The notes: generated from the sequence alone by a model not told the origin. 38,717 nt of DNA from Lentisphaeria bacterium (GCA_017507125.1 JAFWBQ010000131.1:1-38717); one strand, 5' to 3'. Shown: positions 7,568 through 16,091, counted from the first letter of the stretch. Program-made: numbers and translations.

Positions 7568-10501
7568 ATGAAAATTCTTTGGACACTGCTTCTCTGTATT
7601 GCATTGGGGAGTTTTTCTCTCGAAGGGGCTTCTTCGTTAAAACGGAGCATCGTGATCTCAAACAGGATCGCCTTGACTTTGACGGCGGAAAGCTGCAGGA
7701 TCGTCATTCCATCCCGCCCCAATCCCACCGTAAAATTTGCCGCCGCCGAATTGCAGCAACTTCTTTCGGCGATCCTGGGCAAAAAAATCCCCGTTGCCGC
7801 AACCCCCGGACGCGAAAACAATATCTTTGTCGGCGTCTGCCCCGCTTCGGAAAAACAGAAGCTGGATGTCTCCAAACTGGCACGTGATGGATTTTTTATC
7901 AAAACTGTTGGTAAGAATATATACATCCTTGGCAAGGATGACCCGAAAGAGAGAACCGATGTTGTTGCCGGATCCGGCGGTTACTGGTCATTTGACTATG
8001 AACGCGCCACTCTTTTCGGCGTCTATGACTTCCTTGAGCGTTTCTGCGGAGTCCGCTTCTATTTCCCCGGCGAACTGGGAACCATTCTCCCCAAGAAAAA
8101 CGCCATTCCCATCCCTGAAATCAGCATCGTTGAAAAACCCGACATGCGCCGCAGATTCTATTACGGATGGGCGGATGGTCCCTTTATCGACGGAGCAACA
8201 CTCCCCCCGAATAAACGCCATCCCCTGAAATGCCTCAACATGATGCGGGTCCGCTTCGGCACAGAAAACATGAATTGCTGCCACGGCATCAACGGTTTCA
8301 GTTTGCCCGCACGGTTCGGAAAAACCAATCCCGAATACTTCAGAATGTCTGAGCATGGGATCCGTCAGACAGGAACAAGCGGCAAGTTCGCAGGGCAGCT
8401 CTGCTGGACAAGTCCTGTGAAAGAGGTGATCTATCAGGATCTGCGCGCCTACTTCAAAGGAGAGCATCCCTCCAAAAGAAATATGAGCTACAACGGCAAA
8501 GTCCGCTGGTGGTTCCCCACGTTCCGCAACTACTTTGTGGATGTGATGCCCCAGGACTCTTTTGCTAAATGCTACTGCAAAAACTGCATGGCTGCCTTTC
8601 GCAATCACGAAGATTATGCCAGCGAAATGATTTGGAACAATGTCATTGACTGGGGCAACCGCCTTAAAAAAGAAAATATCAAAGGCATTCTTTCCATGGC
8701 TGCCTATTATCCTTACAGGGCAATTCCCAAGCGGGCGATCCCTGACAACATCGAAGTTCAGGTCTGCGTCACCGGTCCCTGGGTAACTGATCCCGCACGC
8801 TGGAACGGACAGAAACAATTGATTGCCGACTGGAACAAAAAATTGGGACGCCCCGTTCATCTCTGGACTTATGTGAACAAACACGGAACCACCCTGCTGC
8901 CGGGAATACCTTCATGCACACCCCGTGCCGTTGGACGTTTCTATAAGGAGGTCGCACCCTACATTTACGGAACTTTCATGGAGTCCGAATGTGATAAGTT
9001 CATCTATTTCGCCATGAACTATTATGTTTTGGGCAAGGTCCTTTGGAACACCGATACTGATGTTGACGCTCTTATGGAGGAATATTATTCCCTGATGTTC
9101 GGTAAAGCTGCTCCGGTTATGAAAAAAGTTATGGATGACTTTGAAAACATCTGGATCAAACAAATCGCCGGAAGAACCGTGGATACCCCCCTGGGGCCGG
9201 TGGCTTCAGTCCCCTCAAATCAGATGATCTGGAACCATATCTACTCCCCCGGAAAACTTAAAGAGCTCAGTGCCGCATTTGACAAAGCCGCCCGATCCGT
9301 TCCTGCAGGTTCTCTTGAATCCAAAAGGATCGCTATGTTCAAAAAAGAGTTTCTTGCTCCTCTTTACGAGGCCTCAGCAGCCTATCTCAAGAAAACAGGC
9401 GCTGTTCAGGGGCTCAAGTTCCGTATTCCCTCAGCCGCGATCCGCCTGATCCCTTTCCTGGGGCGCAATCCTCAGCCTGCAAAGGGAAAAACAGTTGCAA
9501 CCAAAGTCAATGCAAAATTGACTGCCGATGCTCTTATTTTCAAATTTGAGTGTGAAGAACCTGCCATGGCAGATATCATCGCCAATGACCGCAAACACGA
9601 TGATCCCAAGATGTGGGAAGACAACTCCATTGAGCTTTTCCTCGCCCCCGGCGGACGCAGCAAAAAATATTATCAGCTCATCATCAACTCACAGGGAAAT
9701 GTCTTTGACGCAAGCTATACTGTGTTGGGCAAAAACGCCATACAGGATCTCAAATGGAACTCCGACGCAAAAACGGTGGTCACCAAAAAAACAAAGGTTT
9801 TTGTCATTGAAGTGACAATTCCCCGGAAAAGTCTGGGCAAACTCCCCGAAACAGGGTTCCCGGTGAATTTCTGCCGTAACCGTATCATCAAAAACTCTGA
9901 AGATCACACGCTCTACACCTGGTCTCCCTACATTACCGGGTTCCACGATATTGAAAACTTCGGATTGCTGGTCTCTGACAAAGGCGAAATGGTCGCAGAA
10001 GGCAACTTTGATGACATCCGGAAAATGAGCCGGAAAAACTGGGGTTACTATAAAAACAAGATCTATTACGGGTGGATCGGCAACTCCCTGCTCGCCGGAA
10101 AATCTGGATGCGAATTGGATACAAAAACTTTTTTCAGCGCTCCCCAGTCCATGAAAATCGTTTCAACCGATGCCAAAGGAAATGCTCTTACTCAGTATTT
10201 TTACGGCAAAAAATTCAAACCGGACACCACTTACAAGATCAGTTGTGTCCTGAAGTTCAAAGATGTCGTCCCCACGAAAGCAAGAGGGGGACTTCTTATA
10301 AATTTGTGGGATGACGCCAACCGCTGGTTCCCGAAGAATCCCCTGACCGGTACAGCTGATTGGACTTATTTGAGCTTCACACACAAAACTTCAGCCAATG
10401 TTCATAAATCCCCCAAGTCCTACCTGAATATCTGGCTGCACAACGCCACAGGCACCGTTTGGGTGGATGACGTCTCTGTGGAAGAAGTTACTGAAAAATA
10501 A
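7568..10501 (+). CDS. secreted DUF4838 / GH67-like protein with CBM9-like modules
   Basis: The protein has 977 residues from the ATG at 7568, chosen because MKILWTLLLCIALGSFSLEG is a clear signal peptide. An alpha-glucuronidase-N-like domain follows (about 30-170: a KFAAAELQQLL helix, a VGV strand, and FGVYDFLERFCGVRFYFPGE). Next is the DUF4838 region (about 190-500), with CYCKNC, HLWTY and WNTDTDVDALMEEYY. About 630-830 resembles CBM9 (WEDNSIELFL, YQLIINSQGN, PVNFCRNR). About 835-977 is a jelly-roll carbohydrate-binding-like domain ending in WVDDVSVEEV. Such proteins are abundant in Lentisphaerota and are thought to act on complex glycans; the substrate is unknown. It stands alone with its own promoter and a strong terminator. 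Confidence 0.9.
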   Translation: MKILWTLLLCIALGSFSLEGASSLKRSIVISNRIALTLTAESCRIVIPSRPNPTVKFAAAELQQLLSAILGKKIPVAATPGRENNIFVGVCPASEKQKLDVSKLARDGFFIKTVGKNIYILGKDDPKERTDVVAGSGGYWSFDYERATLFGVYDFLERFCGVRFYFPGELGTILPKKNAIPIPEISIVEKPDMRRRFYYGWADGPFIDGATLPPNKRHPLKCLNMMRVRFGTENMNCCHGINGFSLPARFGKTNPEYFRMSEHGIRQTGTSGKFAGQLCWTSPVKEVIYQDLRAYFKGEHPSKRNMSYNGKVRWWFPTFRNYFVDVMPQDSFAKCYCKNCMAAFRNHEDYASEMIWNNVIDWGNRLKKENIKGILSMAAYYPYRAIPKRAIPDNIEVQVCVTGPWVTDPARWNGQKQLIADWNKKLGRPVHLWTYVNKHGTTLLPGIPSCTPRAVGRFYKEVAPYIYGTFMESECDKFIYFAMNYYVLGKVLWNTDTDVDALMEEYYSLMFGKAAPVMKKVMDDFENIWIKQIAGRTVDTPLGPVASVPSNQMIWNHIYSPGKLKELSAAFDKAARSVPAGSLESKRIAMFKKEFLAPLYEASAAYLKKTGAVQGLKFRIPSAAIRLIPFLGRNPQPAKGKTVATKVNAKLTADALIFKFECEEPAMADIIANDRKHDDPKMWEDNSIELFLAPGGRSKKYYQLIINSQGNVFDASYTVLGKNAIQDLKWNSDAKTVVTKKTKVFVIEVTIPRKSLGKLPETGFPVNFCRNRIIKNSEDHTLYTWSPYITGFHDIENFGLLVSDKGEMVAEGNFDDIRKMSRKNWGYYKNKIYYGWIGNSLLAGKSGCELDTKTFFSAPQSMKIVSTDAKGNALTQYFYGKKFKPDTTYKISCVLKFKDVVPTKARGGLLINLWDDANRWFPKNPLTGTADWTYLSFTHKTSANVHKSPKSYLNIWLHNATGTVWVDDVSVEEVTEK

Positions 10502-10531
10502 CTTCCGTGCCGCTGCAAAACCATAAAAATC

Positions 10532-10578
10532 AAGCGCCCCTTTCTTAACCCTTTAAGGAAAGAACGGGGCGCTTTTTA
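10532..10578 (+). terminator. intrinsic terminator after the DUF4838 gene
   Basis: AAGCGCCCC (10532-10540) pairs with GGGGCGCTT (10566-10574), extended inward by TTTCTT and AAGAA-type pairing, and is followed by T's on the plus strand. An A-rich flank on the other side may let it also serve the convergent acetyltransferase gene. Confidence 0.85.
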
Positions 10579-10592
10579 CGGGACGAAGATCG

Positions 10593-11429
10593 TCAGAAGT
10601 GAATCTTCTCAGTTTCTTCAAAAATTTCTTCAGGCAGAGTGATACCGAATACTTTTTCAAAGATGGAGTGCAGTTCGCCGGGGGAGGTTATGGCTTTTTT
10701 CAGGATTTCTCCGCCGCGCATTTCGCACAGACACAGGGCAGGAGAGTCGGGTGCCGCCGGCTCAAGAAAAATCCTGAACTCTCTGCCTTGTTTGTGGAGA
10801 AACAATTTTTTACGGAAGGGGGAAGCCGGATCCTGACTGCAATAAAAATTCACATATTCAAAATCCCGGGGGAAATAGGGCGCTTCCTCAAAGGAATAAA
10901 GAGTGTAAAATCCATTTTCATTTTCAGCCTGCACCAGATTTCCGAATACCGGATCCTTTACAATACGGTAGCTGCGTACATTTTTTTTCTGAATCACATC
11001 AGGAACAAACTCCAGGGGGGTACACGGAATCAGACAACCAGTTCCCACATCGGTGAGAAATCGCTTGTTGCCACACTGCACCAGAGCCACCCGGTGGCGG
11101 CGCATGGGGATCTCTGCCGTTTCCCCGGCATGCCAGCGGGCAAAGTACTCTGTGACCTTGTAGCCCAGGGAGCGGAGCAGATCAGCAAAGAGACCGTTCA
11201 ACTCAAAACAATATCCCCCCTGACGCCGGAGCACGATCCGTTCAAAAAGGGAGTCCAAATCAAGGGATGGGGTTTCTGCATTGAAAAAAATCCGGTAGTT
11301 GGTATAGGGGATATATTCAAGATGTTTTTCATGCAGCAGAAAAAGATTTTTCTCCGATACTGCTGACGCATTTTCACAGCCGAGAAGCTGCAAATACTGG
11401 GAAACCATAAAACTTTCCATAATCCTCAT
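10593..11429 (-). CDS. arylamine N-acetyltransferase (NAT) family protein
   Basis: The 278-residue protein shows the NAT catalytic triad: Cys74 in RRQGGYCFELNGLF, His112 in RRHRVAL, and Asp127 in LTDVGTG. The length matches the family. NATs transfer an acetyl group from acetyl-CoA to arylamines or hydrazines; some act on xenobiotics, others in secondary metabolism. The start is uncertain. ATG at 11429 (AAGGTG very close upstream) and ATG at 11420 are both plausible, and an upstream in-frame ATG at 11477 would overlap the argC terminator. No clear promoter was seen between that terminator and the start. Confidence 0.88.
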   Translation of the reverse strand: MRIMESFMVSQYLQLLGCENASAVSEKNLFLLHEKHLEYIPYTNYRIFFNAETPSLDLDSLFERIVLRRQGGYCFELNGLFADLLRSLGYKVTEYFARWHAGETAEIPMRRHRVALVQCGNKRFLTDVGTGCLIPCTPLEFVPDVIQKKNVRSYRIVKDPVFGNLVQAENENGFYTLYSFEEAPYFPRDFEYVNFYCSQDPASPFRKKLFLHKQGREFRIFLEPAAPDSPALCLCEMRGGEILKKAITSPGELHSIFEKVFGITLPEEIFEETEKIHF

Positions 11430-11474
11430 GACACCTTTTTTACAAGACTTTTCAATACACAATAATTTCCGGTA

Positions 11475-11513
11475 CAAAAAAAGGTTTCTGCTTTACGGAC
11501 AGAAACCTTTTTT
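11475..11513 (-). terminator. intrinsic terminator of argC
   Basis: A 10-bp stem (AAGGTTTCTG at 11481-11490 with CAGAAACCTT at 11500-11509) has A's on one side and T's on the other, so it could work in both directions. It lies between the argC stop and the acetyltransferase start. Confidence 0.85.
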
Positions 11514-11533
11514 CAGCATCTTCCGCTGCAGGA

Positions 11534-12478
11534 TCAGAGATCCAAACCTGTTTCGCAAGGCTGCTTCATAACGATATTCATGCACTCAACGGCGGCACCC
11601 GAGGCGCCTTTGCCCAGATTGTCGTAGCGGGCAAGAAGCAGAATACGCTCATCATTGCCCTCAACCATGATCTGCATGGAGTCTTTGCCGCTCATGGCGT
11701 TCCCTGAAAGCAATCCGCCCTCAGAGGCCTCTTCGGCGTAAAAAACCATATTGCCGTTATAGAGGCTGCGGTACACATTGCGGATATCTTCCACACCCTT
11801 TCCGCTGCACAGCTGCGCCTTGAAAAGGGGCACCGTCACCAGCATTCCGCTGTAATAGTCTGCAACGATGGGGCAGAAAACAGGAGCATTTGCACATCCG
11901 GAGATCTTCACCATCTCTTTCAGGTGCTTATGCTGCTGGGTCAAGCCGTACTGACGGGGTGCATCAAAGAGCGCGGGGCGTTCAGGATCATTATATTCAG
12001 CGATCATCTTTTTGCCGCCGCCGCTGTAACCCGTGAGGGAATGGCAGGTCAGCAGAGCGTCTGCGGAAATGATCCCGGCGTCAATAAGGGGACGGACCAG
12101 AGCGATGAAACCGCTTGCATGGCATCCGGGGACCGCGATGCGTTTGGAGTTTGCCACTTTCTGAAAGAACTCTGGCGAAAGCTCCGGAAATCCGTATGCC
12201 CAGTCATCCTGTGTACGGTGGGCAGTTGAGGTGTCAAGAACCACCACATCAGGATTCTCGATCATCGCCACGGCTTCGCGTGAAGCATCGTCAGGAAGAC
12301 AGAGGAAAGCGATGTCACATGCGTTGAGCATTTCACGGCGGCGCCGGGGATCTTTGCGTTCATCATCAGAAAGAGTCAGCAGCTGGATGTCTTTTCTGAT
12401 CTGGAGCCGTTCATAAATACGAAGTCCGGTCGTACCGGCCTTCCCGTCAATGAATACTTTTGTTGTCATTTTTTCCAT
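11534..12478 (-). CDS. argC: N-acetyl-gamma-glutamyl-phosphate reductase, type 2
   Basis: The 314-residue protein is the short (type 2) ArgC form, which catalyses the NADPH-dependent reduction of N-acetylglutamyl-phosphate to the semialdehyde in arginine synthesis. The nucleotide-binding start is FIDGKAGTTGLRIYERL. The catalytic Cys119 sits in AVPGCHASGF, and SLTGYSGGGKK and QHKHLKEM match the family. The start could also be the second Met (12469). It has its own promoter and terminator and no other arginine gene is adjacent. Confidence 0.93.
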   Translation of the reverse strand: MEKMTTKVFIDGKAGTTGLRIYERLQIRKDIQLLTLSDDERKDPRRRREMLNACDIAFLCLPDDASREAVAMIENPDVVVLDTSTAHRTQDDWAYGFPELSPEFFQKVANSKRIAVPGCHASGFIALVRPLIDAGIISADALLTCHSLTGYSGGGKKMIAEYNDPERPALFDAPRQYGLTQQHKHLKEMVKISGCANAPVFCPIVADYYSGMLVTVPLFKAQLCSGKGVEDIRNVYRSLYNGNMVFYAEEASEGGLLSGNAMSGKDSMQIMVEGNDERILLLARYDNLGKGASGAAVECMNIVMKQPCETGLDL

Positions 12479-12545
12479 TCTTTTCTTTGATTAATCAGGC
12501 ATTTCGCCATGGAACCACAGGAGACTTCGATCCTGTCAATTTTAT

Positions 12546-12574
12546 AGTATACAACCGGAACAGCGTTTTATCAA
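12546..12574 (-). promoter_or_regulatory. promoter of argC
   Basis: On the minus strand: TTGATA (12574-12569), 17-nt spacer, TATACT (12551-12546), about 65 nt before the start codon. No ARG-box-like palindrome was recognised. Confidence 0.65.
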
Positions 12575-12675
12575 GTCAAAAAAAATTTTTCTTCAGTAAA
12601 AAGGCGTTTTCGCATCCTTTTTTGATGCTTGAGCAACAAAAAAAAATGCTTCCGGGGATTTTTGGGGGAAATTTT

Positions 12676-12990
12676 TCAGTGCATGAGAGCCATCAGAACG
12701 AAACAATTCATCCAAAGCCACCCCAGACAGAGAGCCGGGTAAAATACCAGCCACAGAAAAAAACAAAGGCCTCTCAAGCTCTTTCTGCATGGGAGTTCCC
12801 ATACCACCTGACAGCTCCCCCATACAAGAACGAGGAAACACGAAAATGCATACAAAGGCATGATCATATACACAAGGAAGTCGCCAATTTGCGAAATCCA
12901 TGCAACTGCCAATAAAATCCCGGGGACGCAAGCTGCCGCCGCCATAAAGATCACGGTCAAAAGGATGTTCCGTTTTATTTTTGAGTTCAT
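12676..12990 (-). CDS. small membrane protein, unknown function
   Basis: From the ATG at 12990, which has AAGGG five nt upstream, the protein is 104 residues with three likely membrane segments (about 10-32, 36-62 and 70-100) and a basic N terminus (MNSKIKRN). I recognise no family. A longer in-frame reading exists upstream but would run across the promoter, so I reject it. It is transcribed divergently from the LA_2272-family pseudogene, with back-to-back promoters. Confidence 0.65.
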   Translation of the reverse strand: MNSKIKRNILLTVIFMAAAACVPGILLAVAWISQIGDFLVYMIMPLYAFSCFLVLVWGSCQVVWELPCRKSLRGLCFFLWLVFYPALCLGWLWMNCFVLMALMH

Positions 12991-13023
12991 AACCCTTATA
13001 TGCCTCTCATTACAGTTAGCCGT

Positions 13024-13052
13024 AATATAGCATCTGTTTATTCCTTTGTCAA
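13024..13052 (-). promoter_or_regulatory. promoter of the small membrane protein gene
   Basis: On the minus strand: TTGACA (13052-13047), exactly 17 nt, TATATT (13029-13024). It is paired back to back with the plus-strand promoter at 13073. Confidence 0.85.
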
Positions 13053-13072
13053 GTATTGAAATGAAACCGTTC

Positions 13073-13101
13073 TTGACAAAAATCCCACCTGGCATTATAT
13101 T
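13073..13101 (+). promoter_or_regulatory. promoter of the LA_2272-family pseudogene
   Basis: TTGACA (13073-13078), exactly 17 nt, TATATT (13096-13101), about 40 nt before the ATG at 13143. It looks fully intact although the gene is interrupted. Confidence 0.85.
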
Positions 13102-13142
13102 ATGGCGGAACAGGGATACCAAATTTACAGGGAACGAAAAGA

Positions 13143-13700
13143 ATGTGGAAAAAAAGTCTGTTGCTGTTGCCGGTTATGCTTCTGAGTTTGGAGCTTTATG
13201 CCCATAATCCGGCAATCGTTTTTATGGGGTAGCCCCTCTTCCGTTCAAAAGCCGCTCCCCTGCAATTGACCATGTGGCCTTTGATGCTTTTCAACGATGA
13301 TGTAAAAATCTGCGGCATACATCTTGCAGGTTCGCCTTTGGCATTTCAGGAAAAGTTATACGGAGCAAGTTTCGGTCTCATTATGGGCAGCGGCAAACTT
13401 TACGGCCTCAATATCAGCGGCGCTTCATTTGGCGGTAATAATTACGGCTGCTCACTTGCATTATACAATTGCTGGGATGATTTTTCAGCGGTTTCCATCG
13501 GCCTTGTCAACATAAGCCGTTCTCATCGCCCCGGAAACGCCCGTAATCTGCTGCAAATCGGAGTTTTCAACGAAGCCGAAAACGGATTGCAGATCGGTTT
13601 GCTGAATCACAATCCCGGTGCATTTATTCCGTGGATGCCCCTCTTTAACTGGTCCTCCCGGAAAACAGAAGATAAAGAAGTGACGGAAAAGGGAACGTAA
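13143..13700 (+). pseudogene. LA_2272-family surface-repeat protein interrupted by an amber codon
   Basis: From the ATG at 13143 (AGGGAACG-type site upstream) the frame encodes a clear signal peptide (MWKKSLLLLPVMLLSLELYA) and then meets an in-frame TAG at 13230-13232. The same frame stays open to 13700 and encodes the mature domain: APLQLTMWPLMLF, then repeats of the form GASFGL, GLNISGASFGG, LLQIGVFNE and GLQIGLLNHNPGAFIPWMP, typical of the LA_2272 surface-repeat family. One nonsense change thus separates the export signal from the domain. It may be a young pseudogene or a base-call error; readthrough is less likely. An intact paralogue follows at 14000. Confidence 0.8.
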
Positions 13701-13733
13701 TTGCTCTTTTTATGGAACTTTATTCCCTCTTTC

Positions 13734-13762
13734 TTGACAATTCAGACTCTCTGTTGTAATTT
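13734..13762 (+). promoter_or_regulatory. promoter of the second LA_2272-family gene
   Basis: TTGACA (13734-13739), 17 nt, TAATTT (13757-13762). The predicted start point (about 13769) falls a few bases before the MITE at 13773, so the transcript would carry the whole MITE in its 5' UTR. Confidence 0.7.
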
Positions 13763-13772
13763 ATAGTGGAGT

Positions 13773-13970
13773 GAGGCAATTTCAAAACTCCTCAAAATTG
13801 TCAAAGCGCCCTCGCTTCGATCTGATAAAGGGAGCGTTTTTCCGCCTTCGCATAAAGCTACGGCGGGACAAGCGCCTGTTACCTTGCAGGTAGCAGCCTT
13901 CAAACTACCCTTTACAGCTCTTTGCGAATGACATCTTTGCCATTTTTTGAATGACTTTTGAAATTACCTC
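13773..13970. mobile_element. MITE copy B (198 bp, TIRs, 4-bp TSD)
   Basis: It is the reverse complement of copy A with one difference (A at 13907). The target duplication GAGT is exact (13769-13772 and 13971-13974). It lies between the promoter at 13734 and the start codon at 14000. Relative to the downstream gene it has the same orientation as copy A has to its own downstream gene. Internal hairpins include CCGCC/GGCGG and ACCT-tgc-AGGT. Confidence 0.9.
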
Positions 13971-13999
13971 GAGTGAATTTGAAAAAAGCTGCGAAAGTG

Positions 14000-14653
14000 A
14001 TGAAAATGAAACAGATATTATTGATGTTTCTGATAACCTTGTCTCTCTGTGCCCTTCGCGGAGGAGACTTCAACGATAAAGGCGTCATTACCGGATGGCA
14101 CTTTGCACCGCTGCAGTTGGATGCCGGTTTGGTCGAAAGCAGAAAATTGGTCGATGAAAGCGCGGATACCATCTTTGCATTCGGACTTTTTACTGTACAG
14201 CAGAAATCAGCTGTCGTTTCTCTCGGTCTGGTCGCCAATCATTTGCAGAATAATTACGGACTTCAGCTTACACCATTTCTTCTGGGAACGGCTACTGATA
14301 ACAACTACGGAATTTCATTCGGATTTGAAAATTATTCCAAAAGATGTTACGGTATCCAAATCGGCATATTGAACCACAGTTGGGGTGGTGAAGAAATCGA
14401 AAAGCATAATGAATTACTGCAATTATGCGGAATAAATATTGCTGACAGCGTATATATCGGTATCGTCAATGATTCAGACAAGGTGCAGATCGGTCTGCTG
14501 AACAATGGACGCAACGGCGCTCTCTTCCAGATCGGCTTGCTGAATTATAATCCCAATTCCTACGTGCCGTGGATGCCGCTGATAAACTTTGATATGGGGA
14601 AAAAAACTGCAGTTGAAAGCAGCGATGCGCCCCGGGGAAAAAGCGGGTTATGA
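14000..14653 (+). CDS. LA_2272-family surface-repeat protein
   Basis: The 217-residue protein has a signal peptide (MKMKQILLMFLITLSLCALRG) followed by short glycine-rich strands: NNYGLQLTPFLLG, NNYGISFGFEN, CYGIQIGILNHS, KVQIGLLNNG and LFQIGLLNYNPNSYVPWMPLINF. These are hallmarks of LA_2272-type surface repeats, and the NYNPNSYVPWMPL ending closely matches the interrupted gene upstream, so the two are tandem paralogues. It is probably exported to the outer membrane or surface; its function is unknown. The start may be 14000 or 14006 and has only a weak ribosome binding site; an upstream TTG reading would begin inside the MITE. The insertion has moved the promoter nearly 200 bp away. Confidence 0.8.
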   Translation: MKMKQILLMFLITLSLCALRGGDFNDKGVITGWHFAPLQLDAGLVESRKLVDESADTIFAFGLFTVQQKSAVVSLGLVANHLQNNYGLQLTPFLLGTATDNNYGISFGFENYSKRCYGIQIGILNHSWGGEEIEKHNELLQLCGINIADSVYIGIVNDSDKVQIGLLNNGRNGALFQIGLLNYNPNSYVPWMPLINFDMGKKTAVESSDAPRGKSGL

Positions 14654-15033
14654 AAACGCTTCTTCTTACATGTGCCGCAGGTGCGCTGCCGGAACTTTGC
14701 TGAGATATTTTTCTGTGAAGGCAGTGAATGTATTTGCTCCCGGATCGTGCCGGGGCACTTTGAGTGTCAATATCATCGGCGCTTTTCTTGCCGGATTCTG
14801 CTTTGTGCTGTGCAAAAACAAATTCTCAGGATTTCAGGAGTATTTTCCGGTCCTGTTTACAGGATTTCCGGGGGCATTCACCACTTTCAGTACTTTTGCT
14901 CTGGAAAGCACCCCGGTATCTTTTTGAAGCTCAATACGGTAAATTTTTCCTGAATGTCTTCCTGCAGAATTTTTGCGGCATCGGAAGTGCCGCAGGCGGC
15001 TTTTGTCTTGCAAAAATATTTTTCCGCAACTGA
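14650..15033 (+). pseudogene. crcB: fluoride channel CrcB/Fluc, frameshifted pseudogene
   Basis: Three pieces of a CrcB/Fluc fluoride channel can be read in order. MKTLLLTCAAGAL (frame of 14650) is followed after a shift near 14690 by GTLLRYFSVKAVN, GTLSVNIIGAFLAG and TGFPGAFTTFSTFALES. After a second shift near 14915 the first frame returns with LFEAQYGKFFLNVFLQNFCG. The signature GTLxVNxxGxFL and the TTFSTF motif with its pore Phe residues are present. Two compensating frameshifts, the first followed by an in-frame TGA, mean no full protein is made as written. Both sites would need sequencing error to rescue it, so decay is the simpler reading. The ATG overlaps the end of the LA_2272-family gene. 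Confidence 0.8.
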
Positions 15034-15079
15034 CCTCTCTGCAGAGACCGTATAATCTCTTTTTTGTTTTCAGTGTATC

Positions 15080-15108
15080 TTGATTTTTGAGCGAAAAGGC
15101 TATATATT
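15080..15108 (+). promoter_or_regulatory. promoter of the lipoprotein-yicC-cysE-yggS operon
   Basis: TTGATT (15080-15085), 17 nt, TATATT (15103-15108), about 77 nt before the lipoprotein start. It is the only clear promoter seen before the run of five closely packed genes. Confidence 0.65.
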
Positions 15109-15184
15109 ATGGTGAGTAGTTTCAAAAGAGAATGGATGCCTTTTGAAAAAACTGCATAACACGAACATTTCAGGAGATTATGCA

Positions 15185-16090
15185 ATGAAATATCATTTGC
15201 TGCTGCCGCCGGTACTGCTGGCTCTGTGCGGATGTCACTCCGACCTTTACTATCAGGAAAGGGCAGTGGAGTCAGCACGGGAGTTCATTTATAAGAATGC
15301 CCGCGAATTGACTCCGGAACAGTTTGCCCACGTCCGGTTGACTCCGCCTGTGCTGTTGACGGGGCCCGTTCTTTCACGGAATGAAGAAAACTCTGAGAAA
15401 AAATCTGTCACCGGCGGCGAAAAATTACAGATTTGCGTTGCATGGCGCATTCCGGGGCAGGAAGTTGACTATCTGGTTTTCGGTATGTCAGAACCCCGAA
15501 TGGCTTACTGGCGCCCCCTTAAACTGATCCGCCGGCATCTCGGAAAGTTGGACACCAAAGCTCAGGACGCCATGACGCAGGCAAGGGAATATGCCATGTC
15601 TTCGCTCTATAAACAACTGAGTGCCGCAGATCTTAATATCGTGCGCTTTACCCATCCTGAAGCTGTGGTGACCGGATTCCCTGTGGCTGAGGGCACTGTG
15701 AAAGAAAAAGCAAGTGATACCGAAGCCGAACTGGAAAAAACTGATGATAAAAAAGAAGACAACGCTGAAGAAACGGTGTTGAATCCTGTCCCCTGGAAAA
15801 AATTTACTCCGGTTAAAGCCGATGAAGAGACACTGCAAATCTCTCTGCTCTGGAAGATCAGCGGAAACCGTTATGTGACTTTTTGCGGAATAAGTAAAGA
15901 GGATTTTGACGGATGGCAGATTCTTATGGCGGGGATCATTGAAGCCGCTGAAGTTGAAAGTGCAACGGTAAGGAAACTCAGAGTGCCGGAGCGTTTCCTT
16001 GTTCCCGTAAAGAAAGCAGCTCCTTCTGCGGAGGGCGTTGTGAAAAAGGGGCATCCTGAATCACCCCAAAATGGCACAGGAGGAAAATAA
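15185..16090 (+). CDS. lipoprotein with internally duplicated domain
   Basis: From the ATG at 15185 (CAGGAG upstream) the protein has 301 residues. The leader MKYHLLLPPVLLALCGC ends in a lipobox with acylated Cys17. The mature part shows two similar halves. AVESAREFIYKNARELTPEQ... and LQICVAWRIPG...FGMSEP (about 27-115) match AMTQAREYAMSSLYKQLSAA... and LQISLLWKISG...CGISKE (about 128-250). A charged Lys/Glu/Asp linker lies at about 170-198. I recognise no named family. It should be anchored to a membrane facing the periplasm. It is the first gene of an operon whose next gene, yicC, starts 2 nt after its stop. Confidence 0.75.
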   Translation: MKYHLLLPPVLLALCGCHSDLYYQERAVESAREFIYKNARELTPEQFAHVRLTPPVLLTGPVLSRNEENSEKKSVTGGEKLQICVAWRIPGQEVDYLVFGMSEPRMAYWRPLKLIRRHLGKLDTKAQDAMTQAREYAMSSLYKQLSAADLNIVRFTHPEAVVTGFPVAEGTVKEKASDTEAELEKTDDKKEDNAEETVLNPVPWKKFTPVKADEETLQISLLWKISGNRYVTFCGISKEDFDGWQILMAGIIEAAEVESATVRKLRVPERFLVPVKKAAPSAEGVVKKGHPESPQNGTGGK

Positions 16091-16091
16091 T

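Noticed and set aside
12593..12931. Alternative minus-strand frame over the small membrane protein
   Set aside because: It overlaps in another frame, has no ribosome binding site and lacks the regular membrane-helix pattern.
13230..13232. TAG read as pyrrolysine or another recoded residue
   Set aside because: No tRNA or pathway gene for it is visible here, and the family has no such residue between the signal peptide and the domain.
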